A stretch of DNA of 15,934 nt from CAZMNY01 sp964635375 (GCA_964635375.1 CAZWOU010000165.1:1-15934); one strand, 5' to 3'; counted from the first letter of the stretch, positions 1 through 8,525 are shown. The notes: generated by a model not told the origin, from the letters alone. Made by a program: numbers and translations.

Positions 1-2
1 CC

Positions 3-809
3 TCAGCATTGGATCTGAAGGGAGATTCGGTCTGGAATCGGGAACTTGGCGCGTTCAATTCGAAGTTTGGTTATGCACCATCACCCATTCTCTATCGCGA
101 GTTGCTGTTGGTTGCGGCGGACAATCGAGGCGGCGGCTACCTGGTAGGGGTGGATCGCGAGTCGGGCAAGATTGTCTGGAGAAAGAATCGGCCTGAGATC
201 GCCACCTATTCGTCTCCTTTTGTGGCCCATGTCGGGGGAAAGGACCAGTTGGTGATTAGCGGCTGTCACTCACTCTGTAGCTACGATCCACGGACAGGCG
301 ATAAGAACTGGGAAACGAAGTGCATCGCCGAAGCGACGTGCGGGACCGTGGTGACCGACGGGGAACGCTTTTTCGCATCAGGCGGGTATCCCGAGCGACA
401 GACTGTGGGCGTTTCGGCGAGTGGAGAGATCCTCTGGCACGATCGAAACCACCTGTATGAGCCGTCCATGGTTTGCCTCGAGAACGTCTTGGTTGGCGTG
501 TCCGATCGCGGAGTAGCGTACGGATGGAACCCGAAGACAGGAAAGATGTATTGGGAGCAGAGGATTGGCGGTTCGTTCAGCGCGTCGCCTGTCGCAATCA
601 ATGGATTGATCTACGTTCCGGACCTCAGAGGCAATACCTATGTATTTGAGGCAACTGAAAGTGGATTGAAGACAGTTGCCACGAATCAACTTGGAGACGA
701 CAGCTACGCCAGCCCGGCCATCGTCGACGGCCAGATTTTTCTCCGAGTTGGATTTGGGAGAGGTCCCCAACGGACCGAAAAACTCATCTGCATATCAGCC
801 AAGGAGTAG
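3..809 (+). CDS. PQQ-like beta-propeller repeat protein (BamB-like), 5' truncated by window edge
   Basis: The reading frame is open from the first full codon at position 3 and ends with TAG at 807-809. The N-terminus, including any signal peptide, lies outside the window. The visible ~268 residues are a series of propeller blades with the PQQ-repeat pattern of an aromatic or aliphatic strand, D-x-x-[ST]-G and then a W-strand: ALDLKGDSVWNREL, VGVDRESGKIVWRKN, SYDPRTGDKNWETKC, VSASGEILWHD and GWNPKTGKMYWEQRI. These proteins are usually periplasmic or outer-membrane-associated scaffolds. Many lack PQQ and catalytic residues, and no enzymatic function can be assigned here. The apparent TTG start at position 9 is not a real start, because the repeat pattern continues upstream of it. 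A bulged hairpin follows directly, and the next gene is a sulfatase 201 nt downstream. Family assignment is secure; function is unknown. Confidence 0.88.
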   Translation, partial: SALDLKGDSVWNRELGAFNSKFGYAPSPILYRELLLVAADNRGGGYLVGVDRESGKIVWRKNRPEIATYSSPFVAHVGGKDQLVISGCHSLCSYDPRTGDKNWETKCIAEATCGTVVTDGERFFASGGYPERQTVGVSASGEILWHDRNHLYEPSMVCLENVLVGVSDRGVAYGWNPKTGKMYWEQRIGGSFSASPVAINGLIYVPDLRGNTYVFEATESGLKTVATNQLGDDSYASPAIVDGQIFLRVGFGRGPQRTEKLICISAKE

Positions 810-810
810 G

Positions 811-862
811 TCTAGCGAGTTTGATTCTGTCTTCGCTCTCAACGGAACGCTCAACTGCTAGA
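811..862 (+). terminator. Long bulged hairpin after the propeller gene, possible terminator
   Basis: TCTAGC (811-816) pairs with GCTAGA (857-862). The pairing continues as AGTT (818-821) with AACT (853-856) and GA (823-824) with TC (851-852). This gives 12 base pairs with single-base bulges at G817 and T822 and a 26-nt loop. It begins one base after the stop codon of the upstream gene. No uridine-rich run follows, so it is not a textbook intrinsic terminator; it could instead protect the mRNA 3' end. Confidence 0.4.
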
Positions 863-1010
863 TGACTTCTTAGAATCCTCTTGACTCAAGCTCGCTTATA
901 ATTGGGGGCGCCGCTTGCGTTCGACGGCGTACCGCTTAGGCTCTACGCTATCCAGATGGTCGTGAAAGCACGAATGTTGAGCATCAATCAAACGCCGGAC
1001 ATTTCCCGCC

Positions 1011-2468
1011 ATGAGAAAAGCACTCGCAATTGTCGTTGCCATCCTGCTCGGTCCAATCGCGGCGGCTCCAGCACTGCGGGGGCAACAACCGAGTAGAAAA
1101 CGTAACGTGTTGCTGATTTCGGTCGACGATTTGAACGACTGGGTCGGTTGTCTTGGCGGGCACCCCCAAGCAAACACGCCCAACATTGACGCACTTGCAG
1201 GACGGGGCACGCTCTTTGCCAACGCCCACTGTCAATCGCCTGTGTGCAACCCCTCGCGCGCCAGCCTATTGACGGGCCGCTACCCTCACACCACAGGGAT
1301 TTATTTTTTGTCGCCTGGCTACCAAGCGGCTCCTGTGCTGGAAGGCGTCAAGACGTTGCCTGAACGATTCGCGGACGATGGGTATGAGGTGATGGGTGTT
1401 GGCAAGATCTTTCACAGCAAGGGAAATCGCGTCTTTGCCAAGGTCGGCACGTATGGCGGCAGCAACGGCGGCTTTGGCCCTCGTCCCGAGAAGAAGATCA
1501 GCCAGCCGCATGGACACCCGCTTTGGGATTGGGGCGCTTTTCCCGAACGCGATGACCAGATGCCCGACTACAAAGTCGCCAATTGGGCGATCGATCGACT
1601 TGAACAAGAATACGACAAGCCGTTCTTTCTCGCGGTCGGCTTCTGGCGGCCACATGTGCCGATGTTTGCCCCCAAAAAGTGGTTCGACTTGCATCCTCGT
1701 GATCGCATCAGGCTACCTGCGATTCGAGAAGACGATAACGACGACATTTCCAGCTATGCCTGGGACCTGACGAATCTCAACCACGTCTCGCCCAAACACA
1801 AGTGGGTCAAAGAGGCGGGGCAATGGGATCACGCAGTCCAGTCGTACCTAGCCTCTACATCGTTCGTCGATCATCAACTTGGTCGCGTGCTGAAAGCGCT
1901 TGAGAAGAGTGGGCGCCGCGACAACACTGTCATCGTGCTCTTCGCCGACCATGGATTTCATCTGGGCGAAAAAGATCGTTGGGCCAAACGGACTTTGTGG
2001 GAGGACGGAACCCGCGTGCCGCTGATCGTGGTTGATCCGAGTCGCAAAGGAGGACAAGTTTCCACCAAGCCAGCTGAGTTGATCGACATCTTTCCGACGT
2101 TGCTTGCACTGAACGGCTTGCAGCCAGATCCAACCCAAGAGGGGCAAAGCCTAACCGTCTTGTTGGACGACCCCAAAGCCTCGCAATGGAGACATCCCGC
2201 CATCACGAGCTTTGGCCCGGGCAACTACTCTGTGCGGACGGAGCAGTTTCGCTACATCCATTACAACGATGGATCGGAAGAGCTTTATGACCACGCCAGC
2301 GACCCCAATGAATGGCGGAACCTCATTCCGAACGGAAAGCTCGTCTCCGCCAAATTGAGCAAGGCGCTTCAGCAACATCGCGCTCAACTTCCCAAGAAGC
2401 AACACACTCTGCTACCTGGCAACTCAACCGGCCACAAGGCCTTTGAAGCCGCCGAGGCGAATCGGTAG
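1011..2468 (+). CDS. Secreted sulfatase, iduronate-2-sulfatase-like
   Basis: Predicted formylglycine-dependent sulfatase hydrolysing a sulfate ester in the periplasm or outside the cell. An export signal covers about residues 1-25 (MRK, then a hydrophobic stretch to the APALRGQ region). Metal-binding D39-D40 lies in LLISVDDLND. The formylglycine motif C79-N-P-S-R83 is followed by ASLLTGR. VGKIFH (about 131-136) and ADHGFHLGEKDRWAK (about 313-327) supply the other expected active-site Lys, His and Asp. GFWRPHVPMF and DHGFHLGE closely resemble iduronate-2-sulfatase sequences. The length of 485 residues is normal for S1-family enzymes. The start is the only ATG after an in-frame TGA at 978-980; no clear Shine-Dalgarno is present. 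The substrate is inferred only as a sulfated glycan. It converges with the large heme protein gene downstream. Confidence 0.93.
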   Translation: MRKALAIVVAILLGPIAAAPALRGQQPSRKRNVLLISVDDLNDWVGCLGGHPQANTPNIDALAGRGTLFANAHCQSPVCNPSRASLLTGRYPHTTGIYFLSPGYQAAPVLEGVKTLPERFADDGYEVMGVGKIFHSKGNRVFAKVGTYGGSNGGFGPRPEKKISQPHGHPLWDWGAFPERDDQMPDYKVANWAIDRLEQEYDKPFFLAVGFWRPHVPMFAPKKWFDLHPRDRIRLPAIREDDNDDISSYAWDLTNLNHVSPKHKWVKEAGQWDHAVQSYLASTSFVDHQLGRVLKALEKSGRRDNTVIVLFADHGFHLGEKDRWAKRTLWEDGTRVPLIVVDPSRKGGQVSTKPAELIDIFPTLLALNGLQPDPTQEGQSLTVLLDDPKASQWRHPAITSFGPGNYSVRTEQFRYIHYNDGSEELYDHASDPNEWRNLIPNGKLVSAKLSKALQQHRAQLPKKQHTLLPGNSTGHKAFEAAEANR

Positions 2469-2473
2469 CGCTG

Positions 2474-2519
2474 GCCGCGGACCGCCGCAAGAGTGCGGAC
2501 CGCGGCAAGAGTGCCGCGG
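2474..2519. terminator. GC-rich hairpin pair, probable bidirectional terminator
   Basis: Two adjacent hairpins share the tetraloop AGAG: CCGCA/TGCGG at 2485-2498 and a perfect 8-bp stem CCGCGGCA/TGCCGCGG at 2500-2519. An alternative long fold pairs GCCGCGG-A-CCGC (2474-2485) with GCGG-A-CCGCGGC (2495-2506). They sit 6 nt after the sulfatase stop and about 45 nt beyond the stop of the convergent minus-strand gene, which suits a shared terminator or transcript barrier. Neither strand shows a T-rich tail, so the function is inferred. Confidence 0.5.
2477..2512. repeat. Two tandem 18-bp repeats between convergent genes
   Basis: GCGGACCGCCGCAAGAGT at 2477-2494 is followed immediately by GCGGACCGCGGCAAGAGT at 2495-2512, differing at one base. 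A further GGCAAGAG occurs at 2537-2544. The repeats build the hairpins described in the next entry. Confidence 0.75.
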
Positions 2520-2564
2520 GCGAAACCTTGGCCCTTGGCAAGAGCTTGGCGTGCATTGAGCCCT

Positions 2565-5500
2565 CTACTTGAGCGACTCCAGGTAGGCGAGTAAATCAGC
2601 GAGTTCTTGCGGCGTGAGGTTATCGACGAGGCCGTCGGGCATCATCGATGCTTTCTGCTTGATTCGCTCCTCAATGGCGTCGTGCGAAATCGTCTTGGAG
2701 AGACCGTTCGTTTCTCGCAAGATCACGGTTTCGGCGCTTTCACTAACGACGAACCCGGTCACGACGACCCCGCTGTCAAGCGCGAACGAGTAAGTATCGA
2801 AACCTTGCGCAATCTTGGCGCTGGGCGTCAACACCGACTCTGCCAACTCGGGCCTCTTGTAGCGTTTGCCAATATCGACCAAGTGTGGTCCCTTGGGGTT
2901 CTGGCCATTTGCGAAGGTGTGGCAGGCAATACATGATTGGCTGGTAAAGAGCGGCTCGCCGCGTTTCGCGTCGCCTTCCAGTTTGACCGCGTTAGCCATC
3001 ACTTGTTCGGGCGCCATGTTGGCGATCTGATTCGGGTTGTCCGGGTCGACCTGGGGAATCTCGATCGGCTTCGCAGGTTCGCTGCTGGCCGCTGTTTTGG
3101 AAAGCCGATTCAGACCGTCGATCTTTACCTTGTGCCGAGCAAGCTGAGCAAGGATGTGCTCCGATGTCGGAGTGTCAGCCTCAGAGATCGCAGTCCGGAT
3201 CGCCGCCGCAATACGTTGGCTTTCAGTCCAAGTCTGGCGATCAAAATAGGGGCCGCTGGTGTCGGGCCGGGTGCCCCACCAGCCCGCTTTGTATTCGCCT
3301 TCACGGTGATAGAGCCGAATCAAGGTTGTGAGGATTTCACGGCGTTGGGATTGGTCGCGAGTCGTGCTGAGACGTTGAAACAGTCCGTTCACCGCGTCCA
3401 CATTGTGTATGTACTTCAGCGCGGACAGAGCACCGTTCGCATGCGGCCCGTCGAGCGCTTTGAGTGTCGCGGTCGAAGCCTGGAGCGACTGCAATGCCCT
3501 CACCGCGAGATGGGGCAATACGCGGTCGGAATCGGGCTGATTCCAGACTGGCTGTTCAGTCGGCAGCTTCGAGTCTTTTGACCGTTGAGTCAGGGGGATG
3601 ATGTGTTCAGCCGCATCGGTCCGGCCCAAACGTGCGAGGCTAATGAGTGCTTGAGCCTGCACGCGAGGATTCGGATCCTTGAGAGCCGCGATGAATGGTT
3701 CGACCGGAACGGAGCCCAGCTCTGTCTTGCGGTCGGTTATCGCCTTTAGTGCGAATTCGCGAATGGATGGATCGTCAGCCAGAGACAAAAGCGGCTTGGT
3801 CGACTCGGATCGATCGATTTGCTTGAGCGTAAAAATTGCTGCAACCCGGCCGAACAGCGGCTTCTTGCCGTCCGCTATGAAGTCGGCCAGGATCTTAGTT
3901 CGAGAGGCGTTGGGTCCCCGCCGCAAGAGTTCGCGTTGGCTATGAATTCGATGCGCGGCGCTCGGCGAAGCAAACAGCGAAACCAGTTGCTTGTCGTCCA
4001 GTTGGTCTAGAACTGGAAAGGGCTTGGGCGTGAAATCAACTGGAGTAATCTGGGCGACGTAGCCTACATTGGGGCCGCCATAGGCGAATTGGCCGTTCTT
4101 CCAACTGCTGACATACATCCGCCCGCTTCCGTCCACGTCGATATCAGTCGGTCGCTGCAGTTTAAGGAACGTCTCCTGATGGGGCGCGAATGTCGCGCCG
4201 GAGCTTGGGAGATTGTGGCGATAAACCTCGCTGCGTCCCCAGTCGCATGTGTAGAGGGCGTTGCCGAAAGGCTCAGGCCAGCGCAGGTCGTGAAAGAACA
4301 TCGTCCCGCAGCCCGACCCACCGCCGTAGTTCGCCAGCGGCGGCATGATCTCCTCAGTGAAGTTTTTGTAGAGGGATGGATAACCGTACTCGGCGCCCTG
4401 CAAAATGTGAGTCACGCGGATATCCCAGCCACCGCCGTCATTCGTATTGTCGCGAGTGAAGACATTCATATACGGATCGATTGAAACGTCGAGAATATTT
4501 CGCAAGCCCCAGCAGAAGATTTCCATCTCCGACCCATCCGGCCGCACTCGAACAATACCGCCTCCCCGCCGGCTGAGAACAGTGCCATCCACACCCTCGG
4601 CCCGAGTGAATCCAAAATCTCCGACCGCGATGTAGATCCAACCGTCGATTCCCATCCGAATGCCGTTCGTCGTGTGGTCGGCGCCTCGCCGGTTCACCTC
4701 TTCCGTGCTGATTCCCGTAATCAGCGTCTCATGCCGGTCGGAAACTCCATCGCCATCGTCGTCGTGGTAGACACTCAGAGAGGGCGGGTGCAGGACCCAT
4801 AAGGAACCCGCGTCAAAGATCAGACCGCGAGGGTGGTCCATCGTTGCGAATGTGTTGAACTTGTCTGCAACTCCATCGCCGTCGATATCGATACAACGCA
4901 AGACTTTGCCTTGTCCCGGCTTCTTGCCAAGCGATCCTTGCAAGTCAACTCCAACGAAGACTTCGCCGGTTGGCGCTGCTGTCAGACATACGGGATAATT
5001 GACAACCGGAGGCACGCCAAACATGGTCACGTTGAACCCGGCCGGCGCCTGGACGTCCGATGTGGTCGCCGCCGCTTGCCCTGGCGGTGCGTCGATACCC
5101 TTTGGTAAATCGGGCAAATCGCCGGTCGCGGCTTCGAACTCCCAGATGCTTCCCCAATAACCCCCTTTACTGGCGCCGAGGAAAGTCACTCGCAAGAACT
5201 TTACGTTCTTTGTTTTGACTTTATGCGAGGTGATTCGCCCAACCTTCTTGTTGGCCGACTGGTCGACAACCGTTGACCATTTGATTCCGTCTGCCGATGA
5301 GTCGACTTTGAATCGGTACGCGGTATTCGACTTCTCCCAGTGGATCCGCACCGCCTTAACGTCTTGCGGTTTCTCAAGCTCCACTTGCCATGTGCTTCCA
5401 GGTTCGCCATTGGCGGCGCACCAACGCGTCCTCAAGTCGCCATCGACGGCGTGGCGAGCGTAGTTCTTCTTGTTCGTCTCCTCTGAGCTGGCTTTGGTCT

Positions 5501-6413
5501 TGCGTCCGAAAGCGAGGTTGCCTTCGCCACAGCATTTCGAACCGCCGGACGAAGCGGCCTGCGAAGCGGGCTGCGGAGTTAGCTTGAGCAGCGATTTGAT
5601 CTCTGCATTCGACTCGGCGCTCGCCTTATGAAAACTGTCGGCGTCGAGTCGATCGACCGACCAAAGCAGCCCACGAGTGATCAGGTCGAGGTATCGCGGC
5701 TCTGACATCGTTTCGTTGTAATGCCCGATTGTTGTTCCAAAGACGCGACCCTTGCCGTATTGGTTCGTCCAAACACAAACTTGAGGTTCGTTGTCGGGTT
5801 TGCGTTTCGCGTGCGCCAGGACCTCGGCGGTGGGAAACAACTTGACCGTGTGATACAACTCGCCCTTCGGCGCCACCCATGAGCGGCCGAACTCCTTCAT
5901 GATCGGGTGGTCTGGTTGTTGGTTGTCGACCGAGTAGGCGTAGTGGGCGCCGTGTCGCGGAGACTGTACGCCAACGAATTCGAACCACTTGTCGTCGCCC
6001 GTTCGATAGCTGTGCATCGCGCAGTGAATCAGCAACGCCGGCAGGCCCTCACGATGCGGCCTAAGAATTCGCTCGACCCAATCCTTGTCGGAAATTCCGG
6101 CAAAACACTCGTTGTGCACCACGACGTCAAAACCGTCCGCCCAGTTGGGGTCCTCGTAGAGCGGTATCTTAGCGTTCGTTCCCGTCCCGCCTTGCTGCAC
6201 AACGGTCCAAACGACATTGGCGCGAGCAGAAACTCCCTTGGAGAGAATTAGTTTTTGTCGTTGATAGTCATGGCAACAACCGCCCGTCACCAAAAGAGCG
6301 CGGATCGGCTTGTTTTTTGGTTCCTTTTCAGCGCCCTGAGCCAGGGACGGAGCCAAGACGGGAGCGAGCAACATGGCAACGCACCAGGCAAGAAGTCGTT
6401 TCATTGGACGCAT
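2565..6413 (-). CDS. Secreted five-module protein: ThuA, discoidin, PVC-type dehydrogenase-like propeller, HEAT repeats, CxxCH cytochrome c
   Basis: A 1282-residue exported protein. The signal peptide is M-K-R-L-L-A-W onward to SLAQGA-EK (about residue 28). Residues ~36-258 are a ThuA-like glutamine-amidotransferase fold (ALLVTGGCCHDY, VWTNQYGKGRVFGTTIGH). Residues ~298-430 are an F5/8 type C (discoidin) carbohydrate-binding-like domain. Residues ~453-795 are the membrane-bound-dehydrogenase-like propeller typical of Pirellula and Verrucomicrobium proteins, with two Asp-rich likely calcium loops (IDIDGDGVADKF and HDDDGDGVSDRH). Residues ~805-1100 are HEAT-like helices. Residues ~1146-1282 are a cytochrome c domain with heme motif C1161-I-A-C-H1165 and a candidate axial Met in SMMPDG (1256-1261). 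Two starts are possible, 6413 or 6404; the second gives a more typical signal peptide. Inference: a glycan-binding, electron-transferring periplasmic protein. Catalytic activity and substrate are unknown. Confidence 0.92.
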   Translation of the reverse strand: MRPMKRLLAWCVAMLLAPVLAPSLAQGAEKEPKNKPIRALLVTGGCCHDYQRQKLILSKGVSARANVVWTVVQQGGTGTNAKIPLYEDPNWADGFDVVVHNECFAGISDKDWVERILRPHREGLPALLIHCAMHSYRTGDDKWFEFVGVQSPRHGAHYAYSVDNQQPDHPIMKEFGRSWVAPKGELYHTVKLFPTAEVLAHAKRKPDNEPQVCVWTNQYGKGRVFGTTIGHYNETMSEPRYLDLITRGLLWSVDRLDADSFHKASAESNAEIKSLLKLTPQPASQAASSGGSKCCGEGNLAFGRKTKASSEETNKKNYARHAVDGDLRTRWCAANGEPGSTWQVELEKPQDVKAVRIHWEKSNTAYRFKVDSSADGIKWSTVVDQSANKKVGRITSHKVKTKNVKFLRVTFLGASKGGYWGSIWEFEAATGDLPDLPKGIDAPPGQAAATTSDVQAPAGFNVTMFGVPPVVNYPVCLTAAPTGEVFVGVDLQGSLGKKPGQGKVLRCIDIDGDGVADKFNTFATMDHPRGLIFDAGSLWVLHPPSLSVYHDDDGDGVSDRHETLITGISTEEVNRRGADHTTNGIRMGIDGWIYIAVGDFGFTRAEGVDGTVLSRRGGGIVRVRPDGSEMEIFCWGLRNILDVSIDPYMNVFTRDNTNDGGGWDIRVTHILQGAEYGYPSLYKNFTEEIMPPLANYGGGSGCGTMFFHDLRWPEPFGNALYTCDWGRSEVYRHNLPSSGATFAPHQETFLKLQRPTDIDVDGSGRMYVSSWKNGQFAYGGPNVGYVAQITPVDFTPKPFPVLDQLDDKQLVSLFASPSAAHRIHSQRELLRRGPNASRTKILADFIADGKKPLFGRVAAIFTLKQIDRSESTKPLLSLADDPSIREFALKAITDRKTELGSVPVEPFIAALKDPNPRVQAQALISLARLGRTDAAEHIIPLTQRSKDSKLPTEQPVWNQPDSDRVLPHLAVRALQSLQASTATLKALDGPHANGALSALKYIHNVDAVNGLFQRLSTTRDQSQRREILTTLIRLYHREGEYKAGWWGTRPDTSGPYFDRQTWTESQRIAAAIRTAISEADTPTSEHILAQLARHKVKIDGLNRLSKTAASSEPAKPIEIPQVDPDNPNQIANMAPEQVMANAVKLEGDAKRGEPLFTSQSCIACHTFANGQNPKGPHLVDIGKRYKRPELAESVLTPSAKIAQGFDTYSFALDSGVVVTGFVVSESAETVILRETNGLSKTISHDAIEERIKQKASMMPDGLVDNLTPQELADLLAYLESLK

Positions 6414-6431
6414 CTATCCGTAAGTGGGGAG

Positions 6432-6578
6432 TTAATCTAACGCGTCGACAAGAGGTGTGTCGGTTTGAGGCACGGTCGTCGCGAGTGTGCCTGTAATATA
6501 CTGGCGCTCTCCGACGGCAAACATACCCAGTACGTCCGCCTCGCCGTCGACCTCCGTAGGGTTGACGCTGTTCGCCAT
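6432..6578 (-). CDS. Small candidate ORF (48 aa) leading into the large heme protein gene
   Basis: Reads MANSVNPTEVDGEADVLGM and continues to a C-terminal PLVDALD before TAA at 6432-6434. It ends 18 nt upstream of the first possible start of the 1282-residue gene on the same strand. Codon third positions in its first half are mostly G or C, as in neighbouring real genes. I do not recognise the sequence and see no Shine-Dalgarno. The start ATG lies exactly at the edge of a perfect 20-bp tandem repeat, and the repeat supplies the in-frame stop just upstream. If one repeat copy were absent, the frame would extend upstream through RATAQFNYPGL, so it could be the tail of a decayed or mis-assembled longer gene. 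It could also be a leader peptide or chance. Confidence 0.35.
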   Translation of the reverse strand: MANSVNPTEVDGEADVLGMFAVGERQYITGTLATTVPQTDTPLVDALD

Positions 6579-6618
6579 AAGGCCAGGATAGTTGAACTAA
6601 GGCCAGGATAGTTGAACT
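6578..6618. repeat. Perfect 20-bp tandem duplication
   Basis: AAGGCCAGGATAGTTGAACT occurs at 6579-6598 and again immediately at 6599-6618; including the preceding T at 6578, the period-20 match spans 41 bases without mismatch. It lies in the intergenic region between the divergent heme-protein and CotH genes. It may be a recent slippage duplication, a pair of regulator-binding sites or an assembly artefact next to low-coverage gaps. Confidence 0.85.
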
Positions 6619-6831
6619 GCGCCGTGGCTCGGGGGAAACTTGGGATTCTTTTTCGGCGTTTCGATCAAGGAAATCGGTGATTGGTTGGCCCAAAAGTAAT
6701 ATGATGGTTGCTCCATCGAGCTAAAATCAACCGAGATCTCGGGCCACTATGTTGGTCTTGCGATCTGTGCAATTCACCTGGCGGCACGGGGTTGTCGCGG
6801 CAACCCATGTTCAGTAAATAGAGGCCCGACG
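6619..6831 (+). other. Upstream region of the CotH-family gene with a 5' hairpin
   Basis: Non-coding stretch between divergent genes. Near the CotH start, GGGTTG (6789-6794) pairs with CAACCC (6801-6806) around a 6-nt loop. A GAGG at 6821-6824, 7 nt before the ATG, is a good ribosome binding site. No convincing -35/-10 pair was found. Confidence 0.4.
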
Positions 6832-8525
6832 ATGCAGCATCTTTCGCCCCCACTCAACGTCTCGCATACGCTTTGGCTCGCTCTGGCCCTGCTGGCCGGC
6901 GTCGCGGCGGCGAAGCCGGCAGCGTTAACGGCCCAGGAACTTGCCACCAAGCAGAAATTGCTGCAAGCGGACGAAGTCTTTGATCCGGCCCACGTTGTTG
7001 AGATCTCGGTCCAGATGAAGGACGAAGACTGGCGGAAACTGTGCGCTCAGACGCGAAAAATCCTTCAATCGCTGGGGCGACAATCGCCTGCCAAACCATT
7101 CAGTTACTTTCCTGCTAGTGTCACCGTTGACGGGAAGAAGATAGACAACGTCGGCGTTCGCAAGAAGGGTTTCTTGGGGTCGCTCGACGGAACTCGCCCG
7201 TCGCTGAAGATCAAGTTCGATGAATACGTCGATCAAAAACCTTCTGCCGGTTTCGATCGCCTGACGTTGAACAATAACAAGCAGGATCCGAGTCGTTTAT
7301 CCCAATATTTGAGTTACAAGCTGTTCAATGAATCCGGCACCATCGCGTCTCGTTGCAACTTTGCCAAAGTGACAGTGAACGGCCAATACCTGGGGATCTA
7401 TTCCAACGTCGAATCGATCAAACCGCCGTTTCTGGCCCAACGATTCGGAGACGACTCGGGAGCGCTCTTTGAGGGTACGGCCGTCGATTTCTTTCCCGAC
7501 TCGGTCGAGCGATTTGAGCAGAAGAACGACCACGCGGATTTGAAGTATATCCGCGAGATCGCAGAGATCATGGACCGAGACGAGTTCACTCTTGAGCAAC
7601 TCGGCGAGCTCTTGGACATACCTGCGTTTGTCAAGTTTTGGGCAACTGAGAGCTTGATCGGGTTTTGGGACGGCTATACGAACAACCAAAACAACTACTT
7701 CATCTACCNNNNNNNNNNGAAGTGAAGTCTGTTCACACAAAGTCCGTGCTCGCCAACCGGCTCTACTATCGTCCCGAGATGCAAGAGCTCTACTTCAAGA
7801 CCATCAACCGATTGTTGGAAGATCACTGGCAAGAGGAAGCACTAACCGAAGAGATCGACAAGGCAGCCGATCTACTGCGGGAGCATGTCGCGAGTAGCCG
7901 CAGCTTCGACCGGGGAATAGCCAAGATGAAGTCTTTTGTGCGTGGCCGCCGAGCGACGATTGCCAAGGACCTCGAAGGCGGTGTTGCCAAGATTTCCCGC
8001 GGGGCGCGGAAGCAGTTTTCGTTTAAGGTCACCGGCACGGCCACCGGGTCTTTCTCAACCGAATGGTCTGAGACTTCCCCAAGCAGTCCCACAACTGCCG
8101 GGAAGGCGGAATTGAAAGCGGAGTTCCAAGGCAAGCCACTCGACTTTCGCGCGCTTGGCGTAACCGCGGAGCCGAACAAAAATGGGGGACAACGTGAGGC
8201 CGATGGGCGAGCGCCCCCGTCGATCGTGTTTCACGGACGCCGCAAATCAGATAATCAGCAGTGGATGATGACGCTAGCGACCAGCTCCGGAGCATTTCAG
8301 CCCTCATCGTCTCCGGCAGCTGTGAATGGAATCGTGGTTGAGGGCAGTCGGCTGTGGTTCTTGGCCAAGATGATGCTCAGCAAGGACAGACTCAGCCAGC
8401 TCATCATGGTCGACGGCACGGCCACCTTCGACCAGGCGAAACGCGAAGTCGGGGCGCCCGTCAGCGGCACCATTAAGGTGAATTTTGGAGCGTTTGACGG
8501 CGGCGATTACCTACCGCTCCGCTGA
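6832..8525 (+). CDS. Secreted CotH-family (spore-coat-kinase-like) protein, interrupted by a scaffold gap
   Basis: CotH proteins are atypical protein kinases; the founding member phosphorylates Bacillus spore coat proteins. The 5' part (6832-7708, 292 residues) begins with a signal peptide (hydrophobic 13-27, ending GVAAAK) and carries family features: VVEISVQMKDEDW (~55-67), GVRKKGFLGSLDGTRPSLKI (~108-127), DRLTLNNNKQDPS (~142-154), YLGIYSNVES (~186-195) and FWDGYTNNQNNYFIY (~278-292). The 3' part (7719-8525) starts EVKSVHTKSVLANRLYY and continues through the helical CotH C-terminus (KSFVRGRRATI), then a beta-rich tail of about 150 residues that I do not recognise. The halves are in different frames across the ten-N gap. 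One intact gene therefore needs a true gap length of 2 modulo 3. The missing segment is where the metal-binding Asp of the kinase fold is expected, so activity cannot be judged. Confidence 0.85.
7709..7718. other. Scaffold gap of ten N inside the CotH gene
   Basis: Exactly ten N separate the two halves of one gene. The sequence before and after belongs to the same family but is not contiguous, so ten is a placeholder and real bases are missing. Confidence 0.98.

Noticed and set aside
881..902. TTGACT and a perfect TATAAT upstream of the first sulfatase
   Set aside because: The two boxes are only 10 bases apart, too close for a sigma70 promoter, and no alternative -35 lies 16-18 bases before the TATAAT.
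2937..3581. 214-codon open frame antisense to the heme protein
   Set aside because: It overlaps the HEAT and cytochrome region of the large gene and shows no recognisable protein pattern.
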